A stretch of DNA of 64,000 bases from Portunus trituberculatus (taxonomy: Eukaryota; Arthropoda; Malacostraca; Decapoda; Portunidae): positions 3,192,682 to 3,256,681 of the forward strand of contig NC_059286.1 of assembly GCF_017591435.1 (NCBI RefSeq). Reading direction: 5' to 3'. Below, one piece after another: positions 21,430-33,268 of the stretch (position 1 is the first letter of the stretch; the number at the start of each line of letters is the position of its first letter). A model generated the notes under the pieces. That model was not told the DNA's origin. It saw only the letters and a list, made by a program, of their open reading frames with translations, and made no database searches. The translations under genes and the position numbers were made by a program.

Positions 21430-21650
21430 ATTTTTGCTACTTTTTTTTTAGTTAGCCATTACATATTAACTTTGCCACTGTATTAACTATAATCTCTAGG
21501 GAAATGAAAGTAGAATCTTTGTATTTTCTTTTACTTTTATCAGATATATTAGATTATTGATTACAACTATTCTTTTTTTATTTTCCAAAATGGGGTTCAA
21601 TATACCCCATGACCATGTTGACAGTACTATTGCTTATGACCATGTTCTAC
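20199..21650 (+). mobile_element. piggyBac-like transposon remnant
   Basis: Begins at TTAACCCTGGACCGTG, a TTAA followed by CCCT as in piggyBac ends. The right end is not clear. The coding remnant is at 20314-21155. A poly-T tract of over 30 bp lies at 21393. It interrupts the LINE fragment whose RT continues at 21665. Confidence 0.65.
20314..21155 (+). pseudogene. piggyBac-type transposase, C-terminal half
   Basis: Two overlapping frames give SYYAVGHKTKR near 20717-20757, then GMINGCVINSWII, LLKPWAEKRL and the Cys/His-rich end HRCTGCRNPVCHCHINTLCVDC (two parts, 21080-21150). The YxVxRKTKRW-like segment and the C-terminal cysteine-rich finger are typical of piggyBac transposases. The catalytic Asp-bearing part is not recognisable. 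A frame change near 20740 and earlier decay make it inactive. Confidence 0.65.
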
Positions 21651-21664
21651 GGTTATAAGTACGC

Positions 21665-22215
21665 AAATCTCCCTTATCATTACATTAATTGATGCTAATA
21701 CTTCCAAACATGACATTAATTAAGTTGTATCTACAGTTAAATCACGGGGGTTTACACTAAACTTTTCTAAATCTGCTGTTATGAACTTCCAACTTCACAA
21801 CATTGACTGGAATCTGCTTAGTCCCTATTCAGATTATTATTATCATAACATGAAAATCAAGTTTGTATCCTCTCACTCTGATCTGTGCATTATTATTGAT
21901 TCTCTCTTACGTTTCCACAACCATATTCATTCTATTTGTAAAGCAAATGGTTTGGCCTCTAACCTATTATGTTTTACACTAATCAGATCACTAGCCTTCA
22001 TGATCCCTGTGTATATGACCCACATGAGATCAATTTTAGAATTTTCTTCATTAAGGTTATACCTCTGTTTCTATCGACCTCAAACCAGCTTACATTTCTT
22101 CCATCACAGATCTCTGTAAAGATGAAGTCTCACAGTCTGAGATACTATCTGCTTTTCCTGATGTCACTTCCCTTCCTGATCCAACTGAGCTTCTTAGCAT
22201 GACACAGTTCAGGCA
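21665..22215 (+). pseudogene. CR1/L2-like LINE ORF2 fragment, 3' piece
   Basis: Reads FTLNFSKSAVMNFQ, then LCIIIDSLLRFHNHI and SLAFMIPVYMTHMRSILEFSS. This is the part after the RT active site, equivalent to 45985-46280 of the better copy. It ends near 22210 where Harbinger-like sequence begins. Confidence 0.65.
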
Positions 22216-22234
22216 GCATCCACATTATCATTGT

Positions 22235-22740
22235 TAAGGCCTGTTTACACAAGCAGCGTTTCCACAAGTTATGGGGTCATATGTTCCCGTTTTCCAGGAA
22301 ATTGTTTCCCTCCCTGGTGGATCACTGTTCACACGATATGGGAATTTGCTATTGAGAGCAGCAGCACACCTAGTGGCCAGTATCAAACTTGCTATTGTTT
22401 ACCAAAACATGACCATGGCGAGTCATACACAGCACTTTAGAAATCAAGGAATGAGAGGCTTCACTCAGCAGCAGTGTGATTACTTGCTTCTATCCATCTG
22501 CCTAATGAGAGAGTGAGATAAACCACTCCGTGTCTGGATGTGCCCTTGGCTCTCAAGAAGGCGTCAGGAGAGCATCAACTACAAACTGGTAAGGGAGCTT
22601 GGTTTGGAAGACCAAGGAGCACTTCAGGAGTGGATTCGCCTAGACCACACCCAATATCGGCATGAGCTACAACTCGTGACACCTCTCATAGAAAAACAGG
22701 GCAGTAACACGAGCCAGCCTGTCAGTGCTGGTGAGTAGTT
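22235..22740 (+). mobile_element. PIF/Harbinger transposon 5' end with transposase fragment
   Basis: Starts GGCCTGTTTACACAAGCAGC, resembling Harbinger termini, after a TTAA. At 22515-22738 it encodes RVWMCPWLSRRRQESINYKL and VRELGLEDQGALQEWIRLD, then LVTPLIEKQ. This is the conserved N-terminal block of Harbinger nucleases, before their catalytic domain. A TGA ends it, so the catalytic DDE part is missing. The right end is not found. The minus-strand reading at 26015-26515 may be its second protein, which is speculative. Confidence 0.65.
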
Positions 22741-24570
22741 GATGCTCACTTTAAGATACCTTGCAACAGGCGAGAATTTCATTATTATAAAATTTATAAT
22801 AATAATTATAATAATAATAATAATAATATACGGTTTATTAATTTGGCAATGTAAAAAAAGTTACACTGAAAATGTACAGGGGGGAGGGAGACATTAAAAC
22901 AATGAACTAAAATGCTTAACCTAACTATGGATCTAATTTAGAGCCAGTTAGAATGTCATAAAATAAATAAATAAACAAGTAAATAAATAATCATTGGTGT
23001 AAGATTTCAAGAGCAAATACCTTGGAGATGAACTTAAAAGAAATTGTAAAGGTAATGTTGATAAGTTTAGGGTTAATTAATTAGTACAGGCAAACTTAAA
23101 GTCAATAGTTAATTATGATGAAGGTAGTAAATTCAAGACTTAAGATTGTGTGAATGCACTTTATTGAAACAAATTACTGCTAATGCTATGATAGTCTGGC
23201 ATAAATACCCATTCATATAATATTTAGTTTTTGTTAGGTTTCTCTTATTCTGACATACTATATGAAGGAAAAACTTATCCCAGAAACATTTATGCCTATC
23301 ACACAGGGATGTTAACACACTTTCTTGCCTCATCAACTCATAAGACATTCTTTCTGAACATATTTTGACATGAGAAGATTGGGAACCCCTTCGCTAGATA
23401 CCTAATACATTTTTGGAGGTGCATTAAATATTTTCACTTCATTGGAGTTTGCTTAGCTTAGGTTTAGCTAGCACATATCAAGTTTAAGTAAATTTTGGTT
23501 GTGATGAAAACATCGTCCATAGTTTGTTAATTTATAGACCGGTATCACCTTTATCGGGTGAAATACAGGAAGTCCCTGGCTTACCAGTTTCAAGTAAGTT
23601 GCAACCTGGTTTGCAGGATCATCCCAGAGGTATGCCGGGCAATTTACCAAGTTTTGAAACCAACATACCCAAAGATGCCTAGCACCACAGAAGAATGGCA
23701 GCAAAATTGCTAGTAGTTATTACTTGCAATGGCAGTTTCCAATCGGATGGTGAAAGAATACTTGTTCAAAACTCAGTCCCCATTTTATGGTGAAAGAATA
23801 CTTAATTAAAAAAAACAGCTAACACAAGGTCTCAGTTTTATGATTAAAAAGGTAATTTCAGCATGATACTTTTAGCTGTGTTGGATGCTAACTACAAATT
23901 CATTGATGTGGATGTTGGAGCTTGTGGTAGAGCAAGTGACAGAGGAGTCTGGGACAGGTGTTCTTTGGAAAAAAGGCTTTGGAAATGGAAGGCCATGCCC
24001 TAAATATATCCCTGAGCAACACCCTTCCCTTTTCTGACAAACACCCTTTTGTACTGGTAGGAGATAAGGTTTTTCAAAACACTTACATCTCATTTAATGA
24101 AACCTTATTAAGAAAAATAATCAACCAATGAAAATAGAATATTCAATTATCACCTTTCATGAACCCACAGAACATCTGCAAATGCCTTTGAAATTATGGC
24201 TTAACACTTTCAATTATTGAAAGCACCTATCAGAGCCTCTCCTAACACAACTAAGGACATTGCACGTGGTGCTGTCACTTTACATAGCCTAATTACCTGA
24301 CAGCTCCAGCAGACATGTTAGGCAGGGATATACAGGATCTCAATTTCCATCAAGGTTAGTGGCATCAGCATACTCCAGATGGACTTCAAAGGCTGCCATT
24401 ACTTGCTAGAGGTCATGCATGAGAGGCAAAGTAAGTCATTGAAAAATTCAGAGACTACTTCAATAATGAAGGTAGTGTACCTGGGCAAGATAGGACATGC
24501 TTCCTACATTATGCTGAGCAAGTACAATGGTGAAGACAGGTTCACATGAGGAATGTTTCTTTATGTTCCG
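22741..24570. other. No gene recognised
   Basis: AT-rich sequence with an (AAT)n tract at 22785-22830. A possible hAT-like terminus (ggttcccaatcttctc on the minus strand) lies near 23370-23395. The open frames here are short and show nothing I recognise. Confidence 0.6.
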
Positions 24571-24701
24571 GCACCAACTGGATACTGAAACACTGTTTCA
24601 GTGCCATATTGGTTGTGTTCCTTTGGTACTTCCAAAATGGTGATCTTGGAGGTACCAAATAAATTGGGAACTGGCATTATCACGCCAGTTCCTAATTTAT
24701 T
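24571..24701. other. Three consecutive stem-loops
   Basis: 24622-24659: TTTGGTACTTCCAA pairs with TTGGAGGTACCAAA (13 of 14). 24658-24701: AATAAATTGGGAACTGGC pairs with GCCAGTTCCTAATTTATT (17 of 18) around an 8-base loop. A weaker one at 24571-24614 pairs ACTGAAA with TTTCAGT and outer CCAA with TTGG. They sit 95 bp left of a mariner element. Confidence 0.85.
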
Positions 24702-24795
24702 ATTATTTTAACATAGATCTTAGATATTTAGATTTTCATGGGGTTTACTGTTGTGTTGTGTGTGTTGTTAAAAGGACATGTGAACCCAAGTTATA

Positions 24796-25995
24796 CAGGG
24801 TGTTCGGAAAGTCACTGTGCACTTTTCTAATAATTTTTTTTTATATTTCAGATTTCAACCACAATATGGTTTTAACAACTGAAGAACGTGTATGGCTCGT
24901 CAAACACGTATTCCGAGAGGGTGGTAGATACACAGATGTGGTGCGACAGCGGTTTGCTGAAAAATTCCCAGATAAACCTGTTCCACATCGCAACGCAGTT
25001 TGTAACCTTGTTAAGTTTCGGGAAACAGGATCGGTGGATGATGCCGAACGCTGTGGAAGGCCAGCAAAGCTATCGGAGGAGAAACTGTTGAACATTTCTG
25101 ACAGTATGCTGCAGAGTCCATCAAAATCATTAAAAAAATTAGCTCAGCAGCATGATATTGGTCTTGCAACTGCTCATAAGGCCATCAGAAGGGAATTAAA
25201 GCTCTTCCCATAAAAAATAATGGCAGTACAAGAACTGAAAACCACTGATCATGAGAAACGATTACACTATTGGAGATGGTTTCACCGATTTATCAAAGAG
25301 AATACAGTTGATGTGTTGGATGTGACCTTTTTCACCAACGAAGCATGGTTCCATCTCTCAGATTACGTTAATTCGCAAAATTCAAGATTGTGGTCATCTG
25401 ATAATCCTCACAGTTTGCACGAAACACCCTTACATGATAAGAAGGTTGGTGTGTGGGTTGCAATTTCCAGACATAGAATTGTTGGCCCTATTTTCTTTAT
25501 GAACACAATAAACAGCGAGCGCTATTGTTTGGACATTCTTCACGCCTTCATCAGTCAGATGATAAGTGATGAAATCAATTACTCATGGTTTCAACAGGAT
25601 GATGCTACTGCCCACACATCTGGCAGATCTATGCATTTATTAAAGGAATTCTTTAGAGACCGCATTATTTCGAAAGATGTGTGGCCCCCACGTTCACCAG
25701 ATCTGAATCCACCAGACTTTTATCTATGGGGAGCAGCAAAATCTGCAGTGTATCGAGATCGTTCGCGCACACTGGATGACTTGCAAGCAGCAATAACAGC
25801 ATTCATTCAGTCTATTTCAAGTGAGCAACTGATAGCGGTGTTTAGAAACAAAATAAGAAGGGTCCATGCCTGTATTGATGCTAAGGGGGGTCACTTTCAA
25901 CATAAATTTGTCATTCATATTTACCTCCTGTATTCTATATTGAAACATGTATGTTAATAAATATGTAAGTGCACAGTGACTTTCCGAACTCCCTG
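24796..25995 (+). mobile_element. mariner-like element, 1.2 kb, complete ends
   Basis: Ends CAGGGTGTTCGGAAAGTCAC and GTGACTTTCCGAACTCCCTG with TA on each side (24794-24795 and 25996-25997). Inverted repeats extend about 30 bp with few mismatches. One plus-strand transposase frame fills the interior. Confidence 0.93.
24866..25957 (+). pseudogene. mariner-like transposase, inactivated
   Basis: The ATG at 24866 starts MVLTTEERVWLVKHVFREGG, a paired-like helix-turn-helix region. A second one includes SKSLKKLAQQHDIGLATAHK. A TAA at 25211-25213 breaks the frame, which then continues in register. Catalytic region: FTNEAWFHLSDYVNSQN near 25333, where the first acidic residue expected in xDEAWFH is Asn; FQQDDATAHTSG near 25590; and PPRSPDLNPPDFYLWGAAK near 25685. 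About 38 residues separate the second and third Asp. Two independent lesions (stop and lost Asp) mean it cannot transpose by itself. Confidence 0.9.
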
Positions 25996-26014
25996 TAGAA
26001 ATAAAGATTTAATT

Positions 26015-26515
26015 TCAGAAACTATAATTAGGTACATCCGACAAGTCGTGAGTTTCTTGTGCTTTGTTGTGCCTTTCCTTGGCTTTCTTGATGACCTGAA
26101 ATACACTATTAATAATTTCTATACCAACTTCATGTTGCACAAAAGAAAGGAGAGCATTCATAAAGTCATCAATCACATACCACACAGAATTGGAGAATGT
26201 GCGGGCTGGTGGTGGTGGCGGCATCGTCAACTGCATTGCAAAGTCAAGTACTCTATTGTATGCCTTTGCTCTTCGCTTTTTCAAGGTACTTGCCGATAAC
26301 TTGTAACGTGGGCCTGCTTCTTTTTCTGAACTGCAAGATTCCGAGTTTGTCAGTACATGTGATGGAATCTCAAGAACTCCATCACTGTTGCTATCAGTAT
26401 CACTGACAGTAGCTGCCACACTGTCTGTGTGGATAACAGTATCCTCAGTTATCTTCAAGGATACCTCCTTCTACCACAGAGATAGATGGCTGTTTAGCTG
26501 TGGTACTGATATCCT
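26015..26515 (-). pseudogene. Acidic/basic protein with BESS-like C-terminus, possible Harbinger accessory protein
   Basis: An open frame with no ATG reads an acidic Ser/Asp-rich stretch (SVAATVSDTDSNSDGVLE), basic STLKKRRAKAYNRVLDFA, then SVWYVIDDFMNALLSFVQHE, which is reminiscent of BESS motifs. Upstream, ttcttctattcacag followed by GATATCAG looks like a splice acceptor (about 26517). The frame reaching it (DISTTAKQPSISVVEGG) needs one shift. It lies between the mariner and a Tigger MITE. MADF/BESS or Myb proteins accompany Harbinger nucleases in animals, but linkage to the fragment at 22.2 kb is only inference. Confidence 0.35.
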
Positions 26516-26546
26516 GTGAATAGAAGAAAATATGCATATGTAAGTA

Positions 26547-27256
26547 CAGATAACTTTCGATTTACGTGATAAATGCGTTCCAAGAGGTATCGCGTATATA
26601 AAAATTCGCGTAAAACAAACATGTAATTCTCATAAGAAACAATAGATAATAGGGGGGATGCAGGTTGTGGTCTAAAAAAATTTGTACAAAATACTCTATT
26701 TATTTGGCTAAATTAACATGTTTTTTATTACTTACCATTCTAAATACTAGAAGTGTATTTAAAGTAAAGGGAAAAGCAAGAAATAATAAGAGAAAGGAAA
26801 TAATAATAAGAGAAAACAACAAAACAAAGAATACGTAAACACAACACTCACTGCGTCACTGCCTTCACCACTCACACCAGTCAGTCACCATCTTCCTCTG
26901 AGCTTTACCACTTTATCAAAAATTCACTTTTCAAAAATAATCCCACATGCAGAAGATGATGAAGGACGTTTTGGGGGCATTTTGGTGAATTATAGGCAGA
27001 TTGAAGAAATTACATCTGTACTCAATGCTGGCAGACTGCAAATGAGGCATGAGAAGAGCGGAGCTCCCACCTATCAGCCAGCTGCGGAACTCTCTGGCAC
27101 ACAGTTTGAAATTGCGTCTGGCGCTCAGTTTGAAAATGTGGTTGAGCCAAATCGCATATAAGCAAACCGATCGCGCAAATTAAATTAATTATATTTTTTC
27201 GGTCACGTTATAACAAAAACGCATAAATCAAATACGTGTATATCGAGAGTTACCAG
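26547..27256 (-). mobile_element. Tigger-like MITE, family E
   Basis: Ends CAGATAACTTTCGATTTACG and, inverted, CTGGTAACTCTCGATATAC, with TA on both sides (26545-26546, 27257-27258). On the minus strand near 26985 it keeps only MPPKRPSSSSACG, the usual first residues of this transposase class. About 710 bp. Confidence 0.75.
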
Positions 27257-27474
27257 TAGTATTTCTGGGAGAAAGGGAAATGAGTTCATAGTGAATGTTG
27301 ACAAAATACAATAGATGATAATGGTTATGTCAAGAAAATAGTGAATGAGCCTGCACTACAGTTTATTCCATCTATGAAGTCCATTTAAGTGTGGCAGATT
27401 CCAAAATTATCATGAGTGCAGTGTTGCCAATTCGACCATCAACTATCCGCTAAATGTCTCCCTACCTTCCTATC

Positions 27475-27480
<6 letters not shown>

Positions 27481-27531
<51 letters not shown>
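27481..27531. repeat. (CT)n microsatellite
   Basis: Pure CT tract of about 50 bp. Confidence 0.98.
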
Positions 27532-27535
<4 letters not shown>

Positions 27536-27839
27536 AAGGAGTGTCTTAATCTCTTCAGTAAGTATGTTGATTTTCCCGTGGGATACCATCTTCGCCAGAT
27601 TGCGATTTCGGGTCCTGGATCCTTCTTCAGTGGCTATGGAGGTAGTTCTCATCTCAGAGGTTGAAGTGAGAATGGCAGCACTATAGCAGGTGCTATATTT
27701 ATATGGTTGGTTGGCGGCTGAGCACGGTCAGTGCTTTTTTTGTTAGTCAGGAGAGAAAGGAAATCAGAGATCCATAGGGAGGAGAGGATAGTTAAATCTA
27801 GAAAAGTAACCAACCAGCTTAGTAAATGCGAAGAATAGT

Positions 27840-28845
27840 TTAAGTGTGTATTATACGAACTGTAGGATTTTAAATAAGACAGATTTGTTTAGAGGAGCAG
27901 CTTGTGTTGAAAATTTTGATATACGTATTTGCATTAACAGAAATGTGGTTAGACGTGTCAGGGAAGGTATTTGATCAGGAGGTGAAAAGGATCGGGAAAA
28001 CAGAAGAGGGGGAGGAGTGGGCTTGTACGTTAAGAACACACTGCAATGTTGCATAAACAACAGAATTAAGACAGTAAAATAGTGTCTCTATGGGTAGATA
28101 TTAAGGACAGGTTTCAATCAGTAGTAATGAGTTTAGTGTACAGGCCACCTAATGCTTCAAACCAAGTAAACTCTTCCCTATGGGAGGAGATAAATTGAGT
28201 AGCCAGATACAGTAAGGTATGTGTGGTAGAGGGATTTCAACAATGGGAATGTTGATTGGAGCTTGATAGTAGGTAACAGGGAAGCAGATTTTCTCAGGGT
28301 CATTCAGGACCCACATGGGGAAATAATATTCTAGATTTAATGCTGACAAACAGGGAGGAGGCGGTTATGCAGGTGGAGGTTGGTTGGCAGCTAGTAAAAG
28401 TAATCACAGTGAAATATAGTATACATTGAAATGGCATGAAACTTTTAGAAAAAAGAACAATAGGAAAGTACCTGACTTCAGAAAAGCTAATTTTGATGGC
28501 TTAAGGGGTATTTACAAGGAGTGGACTGGCAGGTGACAGGCAGGAAAGGTCAGGTAGGAGAGGGAAGGCAGAATCAGGGAGGGGGGATGAGGTGTGAAGT
28601 TGGAGGAGGGGAGAGGGGCAATGGTCTGGTGGTGGGATCTGGATTACGACAAGGAGAGAGGAATCCAGAGCAGCTGAGAGTTGGTGAGATGTATACCCAC
28701 TTCTTGGGTAAATTGCAGGAGATTCTGATACCTAACATTCCTTATAAAACAATAAAATCACAAAGCAATGACCCTAAGTGGATGACAGATTAAATCAATC
28801 AAAATATATAAGGAATATATATAAGGAGGACAAGGAATATATATA
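27840..28845 (+). pseudogene. CR1-like LINE endonuclease, decayed
   Basis: Successive frames give YTNCRILNKTDLFRGA at about 27851, GGGVGLYVKN near 28012, MSLVYRPPNA near 28128, NNILDLMLTNREEAV near 28322 and DPKWMTD at 28770. These match the order of an apurinic endonuclease and the start of an RT region in CR1-type LINEs. Stops and shifts are frequent. The following segment is duplicated at 29216. Confidence 0.65.
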
Positions 28846-28968
28846 AGAGGCTAAAGGAAGAACAGATCTTAAGGCCACTATACAATGAATTATTAAGAAC
28901 GGATTATATGAAGATCCTCCTCCCAAAATCTACTTGAGGGGGAGGATCTTCATATGATGAACTACTAC
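28846..28968 (+). repeat. Duplicated LINE fragment with 3' hairpin, copy 1
   Basis: Starts ataagaggctaaaggaagaa and runs through LRPLYNELLRTD coding to a hairpin: ATGAAGATCCTCC pairs with GGAGGATCTTCAT (28907-28953, the paired arms extending inward with GC-rich pairs). It ends with a (TAC)n tail to 28985. The second copy starts at 29216. Confidence 0.85.
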
Positions 28969-29215
28969 TACTACTACTACTACTACTCAGAGGTGGGCGC
29001 GAGAACCTTTTTTGGGGTTTCGAATCTGAACCCGAATATGATGAAGTAGACACTACTCTGAATAATCAATGTTAGTTGCACATACATTGCAGCTACGATC
29101 ACATCAATAGTATTTTCAAGAAGTAGGGGAAATTATGGAACAGAATGCTATAATAACTGTTTCAGGGGGGTTGGCGCTTGTCCCCTTGTCACAGGCAGCT
29201 ACTCATTATATAAGA

Positions 29216-29337
29216 GGCTAAAGGAAGATCAGATCTTAAGGCCACTATACAATGAATTATTAAGAACGGATCATAAGAAGATCCTCCTCCCCAAATCTAC
29301 TTGGGGGGGAGGATCTTCATATGATGAACTACTACTA
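29216..29337 (+). repeat. Duplicated LINE fragment with 3' hairpin, copy 2
   Basis: Nearly identical to 28846-28968. The hairpin gAAGATCCTCCTCCCC / GGGGGGGAGGATCTTC is kept and even closer to perfect. It ends in only a few TAC units. Between the copies is unrelated sequence of about 240 bp. Confidence 0.85.
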
Positions 29338-29345
29338 CTTTCCAA

Positions 29346-29638
<293 letters not shown>

Positions 29639-29879
29639 CAACGTGGTAGCCATAGAGGAGATTTGTTTACTCGTACATTGTTCCCCCCTCCATGATAAGC
29701 ATCTGGTGGAGGGGTTGTTAGGTTACACTTCCCTCCCACCCCAACACCTCCATGATAAGCCTCTGTGGAGGAGGTGGTAGCGGAGATAGGAGAAATTTGT
29801 TTTGCCTTTTCAGTTACGAGTATGTACACATGTATACTTTATCAATGTATGAAAATATATAAAATAGCAGCAAAAGTTT

Positions 29880-30271
29880 ATCTAGTGTTCTTACCTTGGA
29901 GACACATTTTCAGCTAATGGCTGTAAATGGTGGATGAGGAGGAGGAGGGAGGGAGGAAAGGATGCAGGCACCATTCAGATGTCAACATTAAACAAATTAG
30001 AATTGCACTTTCTTTAGACAAAAAAGTCAGTAAATGGTGTGAAAATGATGAAAGAACAATCACAGTGCATGAGATCCACAGGAAAATCGTAGATACTATC
30101 TCAGCTGAGGCTGGACCGATGTGCCAAGCTGCTGACTATAGCGGCAACATCCCCAAGCATGTCTTGTACCTCAAAACTTTCCTTCTATCTCAAAATAAGA
30201 AACTGACCACATTGTAGCTCGTATCTCAAAACATTCATACCTCAGGTAGCTCATATCTCAAGGTACCACTG
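29880..30271. mobile_element. Tigger-like element fragment (family C), right end
   Basis: Only one terminus is clear: it reads inward CAGTGGTACCTTGAGATATG, related to the ends of 38788-40395. The interior shows a possible remnant reading DVNIKQIRIALSLDKK but no clear domain. The left limit is a guess. Confidence 0.45.
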
Positions 30272-31410
30272 TATATATGTACAGGCAACCCCCGCTTAAC
30301 GAAGGGGTTACATTCCTAAAAAACACTTCGTTAAGTGAAACTTCGTTAAGCGAACCGATTATAACAAGTTTAACCCCTGACTTGAACTTCCATTGAGAGT
30401 AAGCAAAGCGAGAGTGCATCATAGTACAGTGAAAGGTTCAATGAAAGTAAAAATTATGAAGTTTAACATTTTGGCAGTTAAATCTAATTTAAGTCATTAT
30501 AATGTACACTAACGTACGTATGTACGTAATTTCATAATGTTGATGATCTTAAATTTATGAAGGGAGGGAGAGTGAAACGGGAAAGACACTAACCGCAACC
30601 TGTGGAATGTAAACAAAGGGCGCATCATTGTACCACATACAAAATTTATGTACCACATTTCCACAAGGCTTTCCATTTTATCCATTGTAGAGTCACAAGT
30701 TCAGGTGGTTCTTTTAGCTTGCAAGGAAGATACAGTCTCACCAGCCTTCTTAATAGAGTCTGCTGACTTGAAAATAGTAGAGACAGTATATGGAGTCAAG
30801 ATGGTGGCCAGCAACGCTATAGTTTTCTCGCCTCTCTCGTGTCTGTGAATAATATCCAGCTTCACTTCGAGAGTAAGAGACTTCCTGGTCTTCTTAGGAA
30901 CGCTAGACCACATTGCAAGGCGTTTTGGTGGTAAGTTGAGTGAGTGAAGACGAGCTGCTGCTGACGCTGTTATGGGAGTGAGTGGTGCGTGTGCTGTCCA
31001 AGAGAGGCTTGATCTTGATCTTGATCTTGATTCTACAGGTGTTCCAGGATTTCTCCTGAGGCATGCCTTAGTATTTGAGGCTCCTGGTGTATTCAAAAGC
31101 TTGTCGGCTTGCGCGATACGGCTGGGCTTTCAAACTTGGAAAAAATTTCCTAGATAAAACTTCATTAACCCTTTCCTTCCAGCGCTTAAACTATTTTCCC
31201 GTTTGCTATGACAGCTAAAAATGGTAAACCTAGAAATTGTCAGAAAACTGTTTGAATACTAATATTATTTTCTCTTTGTTATTCTGAATACAATGATGTA
31301 CTTTGTAGCTCGATGTGACCTCTGAAAGTTCAGTTTATGCCTTATCAAGGATTCCTCCTCCTCCTGCTGTGTGATCCGTCTTCCAGAAACAGCCCGGAGA
31401 GCGATGACAC

Positions 31411-31432
31411 TGCGCGCGCGCGCGCGCGCACG

Positions 31433-31473
<41 letters not shown>
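31411..31473. repeat. (CG)n/(CA)n microsatellite
   Basis: A short (CG)n at 31411-31428 passes into (CA)n to 31473. It lies exactly at the left edge of the LINE copy. Confidence 0.95.
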
Positions 31474-31474
<1 letters not shown>

Positions 31475-31479
<5 letters not shown>

Positions 31480-33194
31480 ATCAAAAATAAAGAAAGTATT
31501 GAAAGTTTAGAAGTAAATGGAGTATGCAGTGAAGATCCCAGGGAAATGGCAGAGGCTATGAATGGATGCTTTCGGAAGGTATTCACAAAGGAGACTGCTT
31601 TTGACAAACCACTGGTAATGGAACAGAAAGGGATTATGAAGGAGTTTCAAGTAACTGTGGAGGAGATCAAGAATATGATGGGGAGTTTAGAAGTGAGAAA
31701 AGCTGTGGGACCTGATGGGGTATCAGGATGGATTTTAAGAGAATGCAGGGAGCAACTGGCAGAAAAAGGTTGTGAAGTAATTGATGTCTCATTAAGGGAA
31801 GGTGTAGTGCCCCAAGACTGGAAAAGAGCTAACATTGTCCCAATTTATAAATCAGGTAACAAGAGAGAACCCTTTGAACTATAGACCAGTGTCACTTACA
31901 AGTGTGGTAGCAAAGATGTGTGAGAGGGTGGTGAAGAATAGATGGACAGACTTCTTGGAGAAAAAATGACATACTTTGTGAGTGTCAATTTGGTTTTAGA
32001 AAAGGGCGTTCATGCACGACAAACCTGATATGTTACTATTCGAGGGTGATAGATGTAATACAGGAAAGAGATGGTTGGGCTGATGGAATATATCTGGATT
32101 TAAAAAAGGCCTTTGATAAGGTACCACACCGGAGACTGATCTGGAAACTTGAAATGGTAGGAGGAGTGCATGGCAGTTTACTAAAATGGATGGAAGACTT
32201 TTGGTAGGAAGAGAAATGAGAACAATAATTAAGGACAGACCATCAGAATGGGGCTTGGTGGAGAGTGGAGTTCCACAGGGATCAGTGTTGGCACCAGTAA
32301 TGTTCGCGGTCTACATAAATGACATGGTGGATGGGGTGTCCAGTTATGTGAGCCTATTTGCAGACGATGCAAAATTGTTAAGAAAAGTGAGATGTGACAA
32401 AGATTGCGAACTACTCCAGGAAGACTTGGACAGAATATGGAAATGGAGCTGTACATGGCAAATGGAGTTCAACACGACAAAATGCAAGAAATTAGAGTTT
32501 GGCAAGAGTGAAAGAAGAATCAGGAGTATGTACAAGATAGGAAATGAAGACATAAAACCAGTCATGAAGAAAAAGACCTTGGGGTGACAATTACCAATGA
32601 CCTATCGCCAGAGAGACATATAAACAAAATAATTGGAGAAGTATTGAACTTATTGAGGAACATAAGAGTGGCGTTCGTATATTTAGATGAAGAAATGATG
32701 AAGAAAATAATTACTGCAATGATAAGACCGAGGCTTGAATATGCAACAATACAGTGGGCTCCGAACTTAAAGAAACACATAAGGAAACTAGAGAAAGTAC
32801 AGAGGGCTGCAACAAAAATGGTGCCTGACTTAAGAGATTTGACTTATGAAGACAGACTGAACAGAATGCAACTTCCGACCCTGGAAAACAGAAGAGAAAG
32901 GGGAGACCTGATAGCAATATACAGAGTGATGATTGGCATGGAAAAATGGATAGGGAAGATCTGTGTATGTGGAATGAAAGAATGTCGAGAGGGCATGGGA
33001 AAAACTAAAATGGCCACTTATAGGAGAGATGTGAAAAATATAGCTTCCTCATAGAAGGGTGGAAGCATGGAATAGTTTAGACGTGGAAGTGGTCAACGCA
33101 AGGAATATTCATGATTTTAAGAAAAGCTGGACATTAGTAGATATGGAGACGGGACAACACGAGCATAGCTCTTTTCCGTATGTTACAATTAGGT

Positions 33195-33196
<2 letters not shown>
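31475..33196 (+). mobile_element. CR1-like LINE copy, 5'-truncated
   Basis: RT-bearing 3' half of a LINE, almost identical to the minus-strand copy at 55540-58545. Motifs: KAVGPDGVSGWILREC at 31692, RPVSLTSVVAKMCERVV near 31885, LDLKKAFDKVPHRRL near 32095, GVPQGSVLAPVMFAVY at 32267, and SLFADDAKLL, the catalytic site, at 32350. It ends in TTACAATTAGGTAAA at 33184-33197, then (CA)n. Frame breaks occur near 31868, 31965, 32200 and 32565. The N-terminal endonuclease is missing. Confidence 0.9.

Positions 33197-33262
<66 letters not shown>
33197..33262. repeat. (CA)n microsatellite between two LINE segments
   Basis: About 65 bp of CA with one A insertion near the end, directly after the LINE 3' end. 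Confidence 0.97.

Positions 33263-33268
<6 letters not shown>

Noticed and set aside
23360..23400. hAT terminus near ggttcccaatcttctc on the minus strand
   Set aside because: Only one end is visible, with no partner and no 8-bp duplication; left as a note.
31265..31607. Cys-Val repeat reading on the minus strand
   Set aside because: It is a (CA)n microsatellite plus antisense of the LINE RT.
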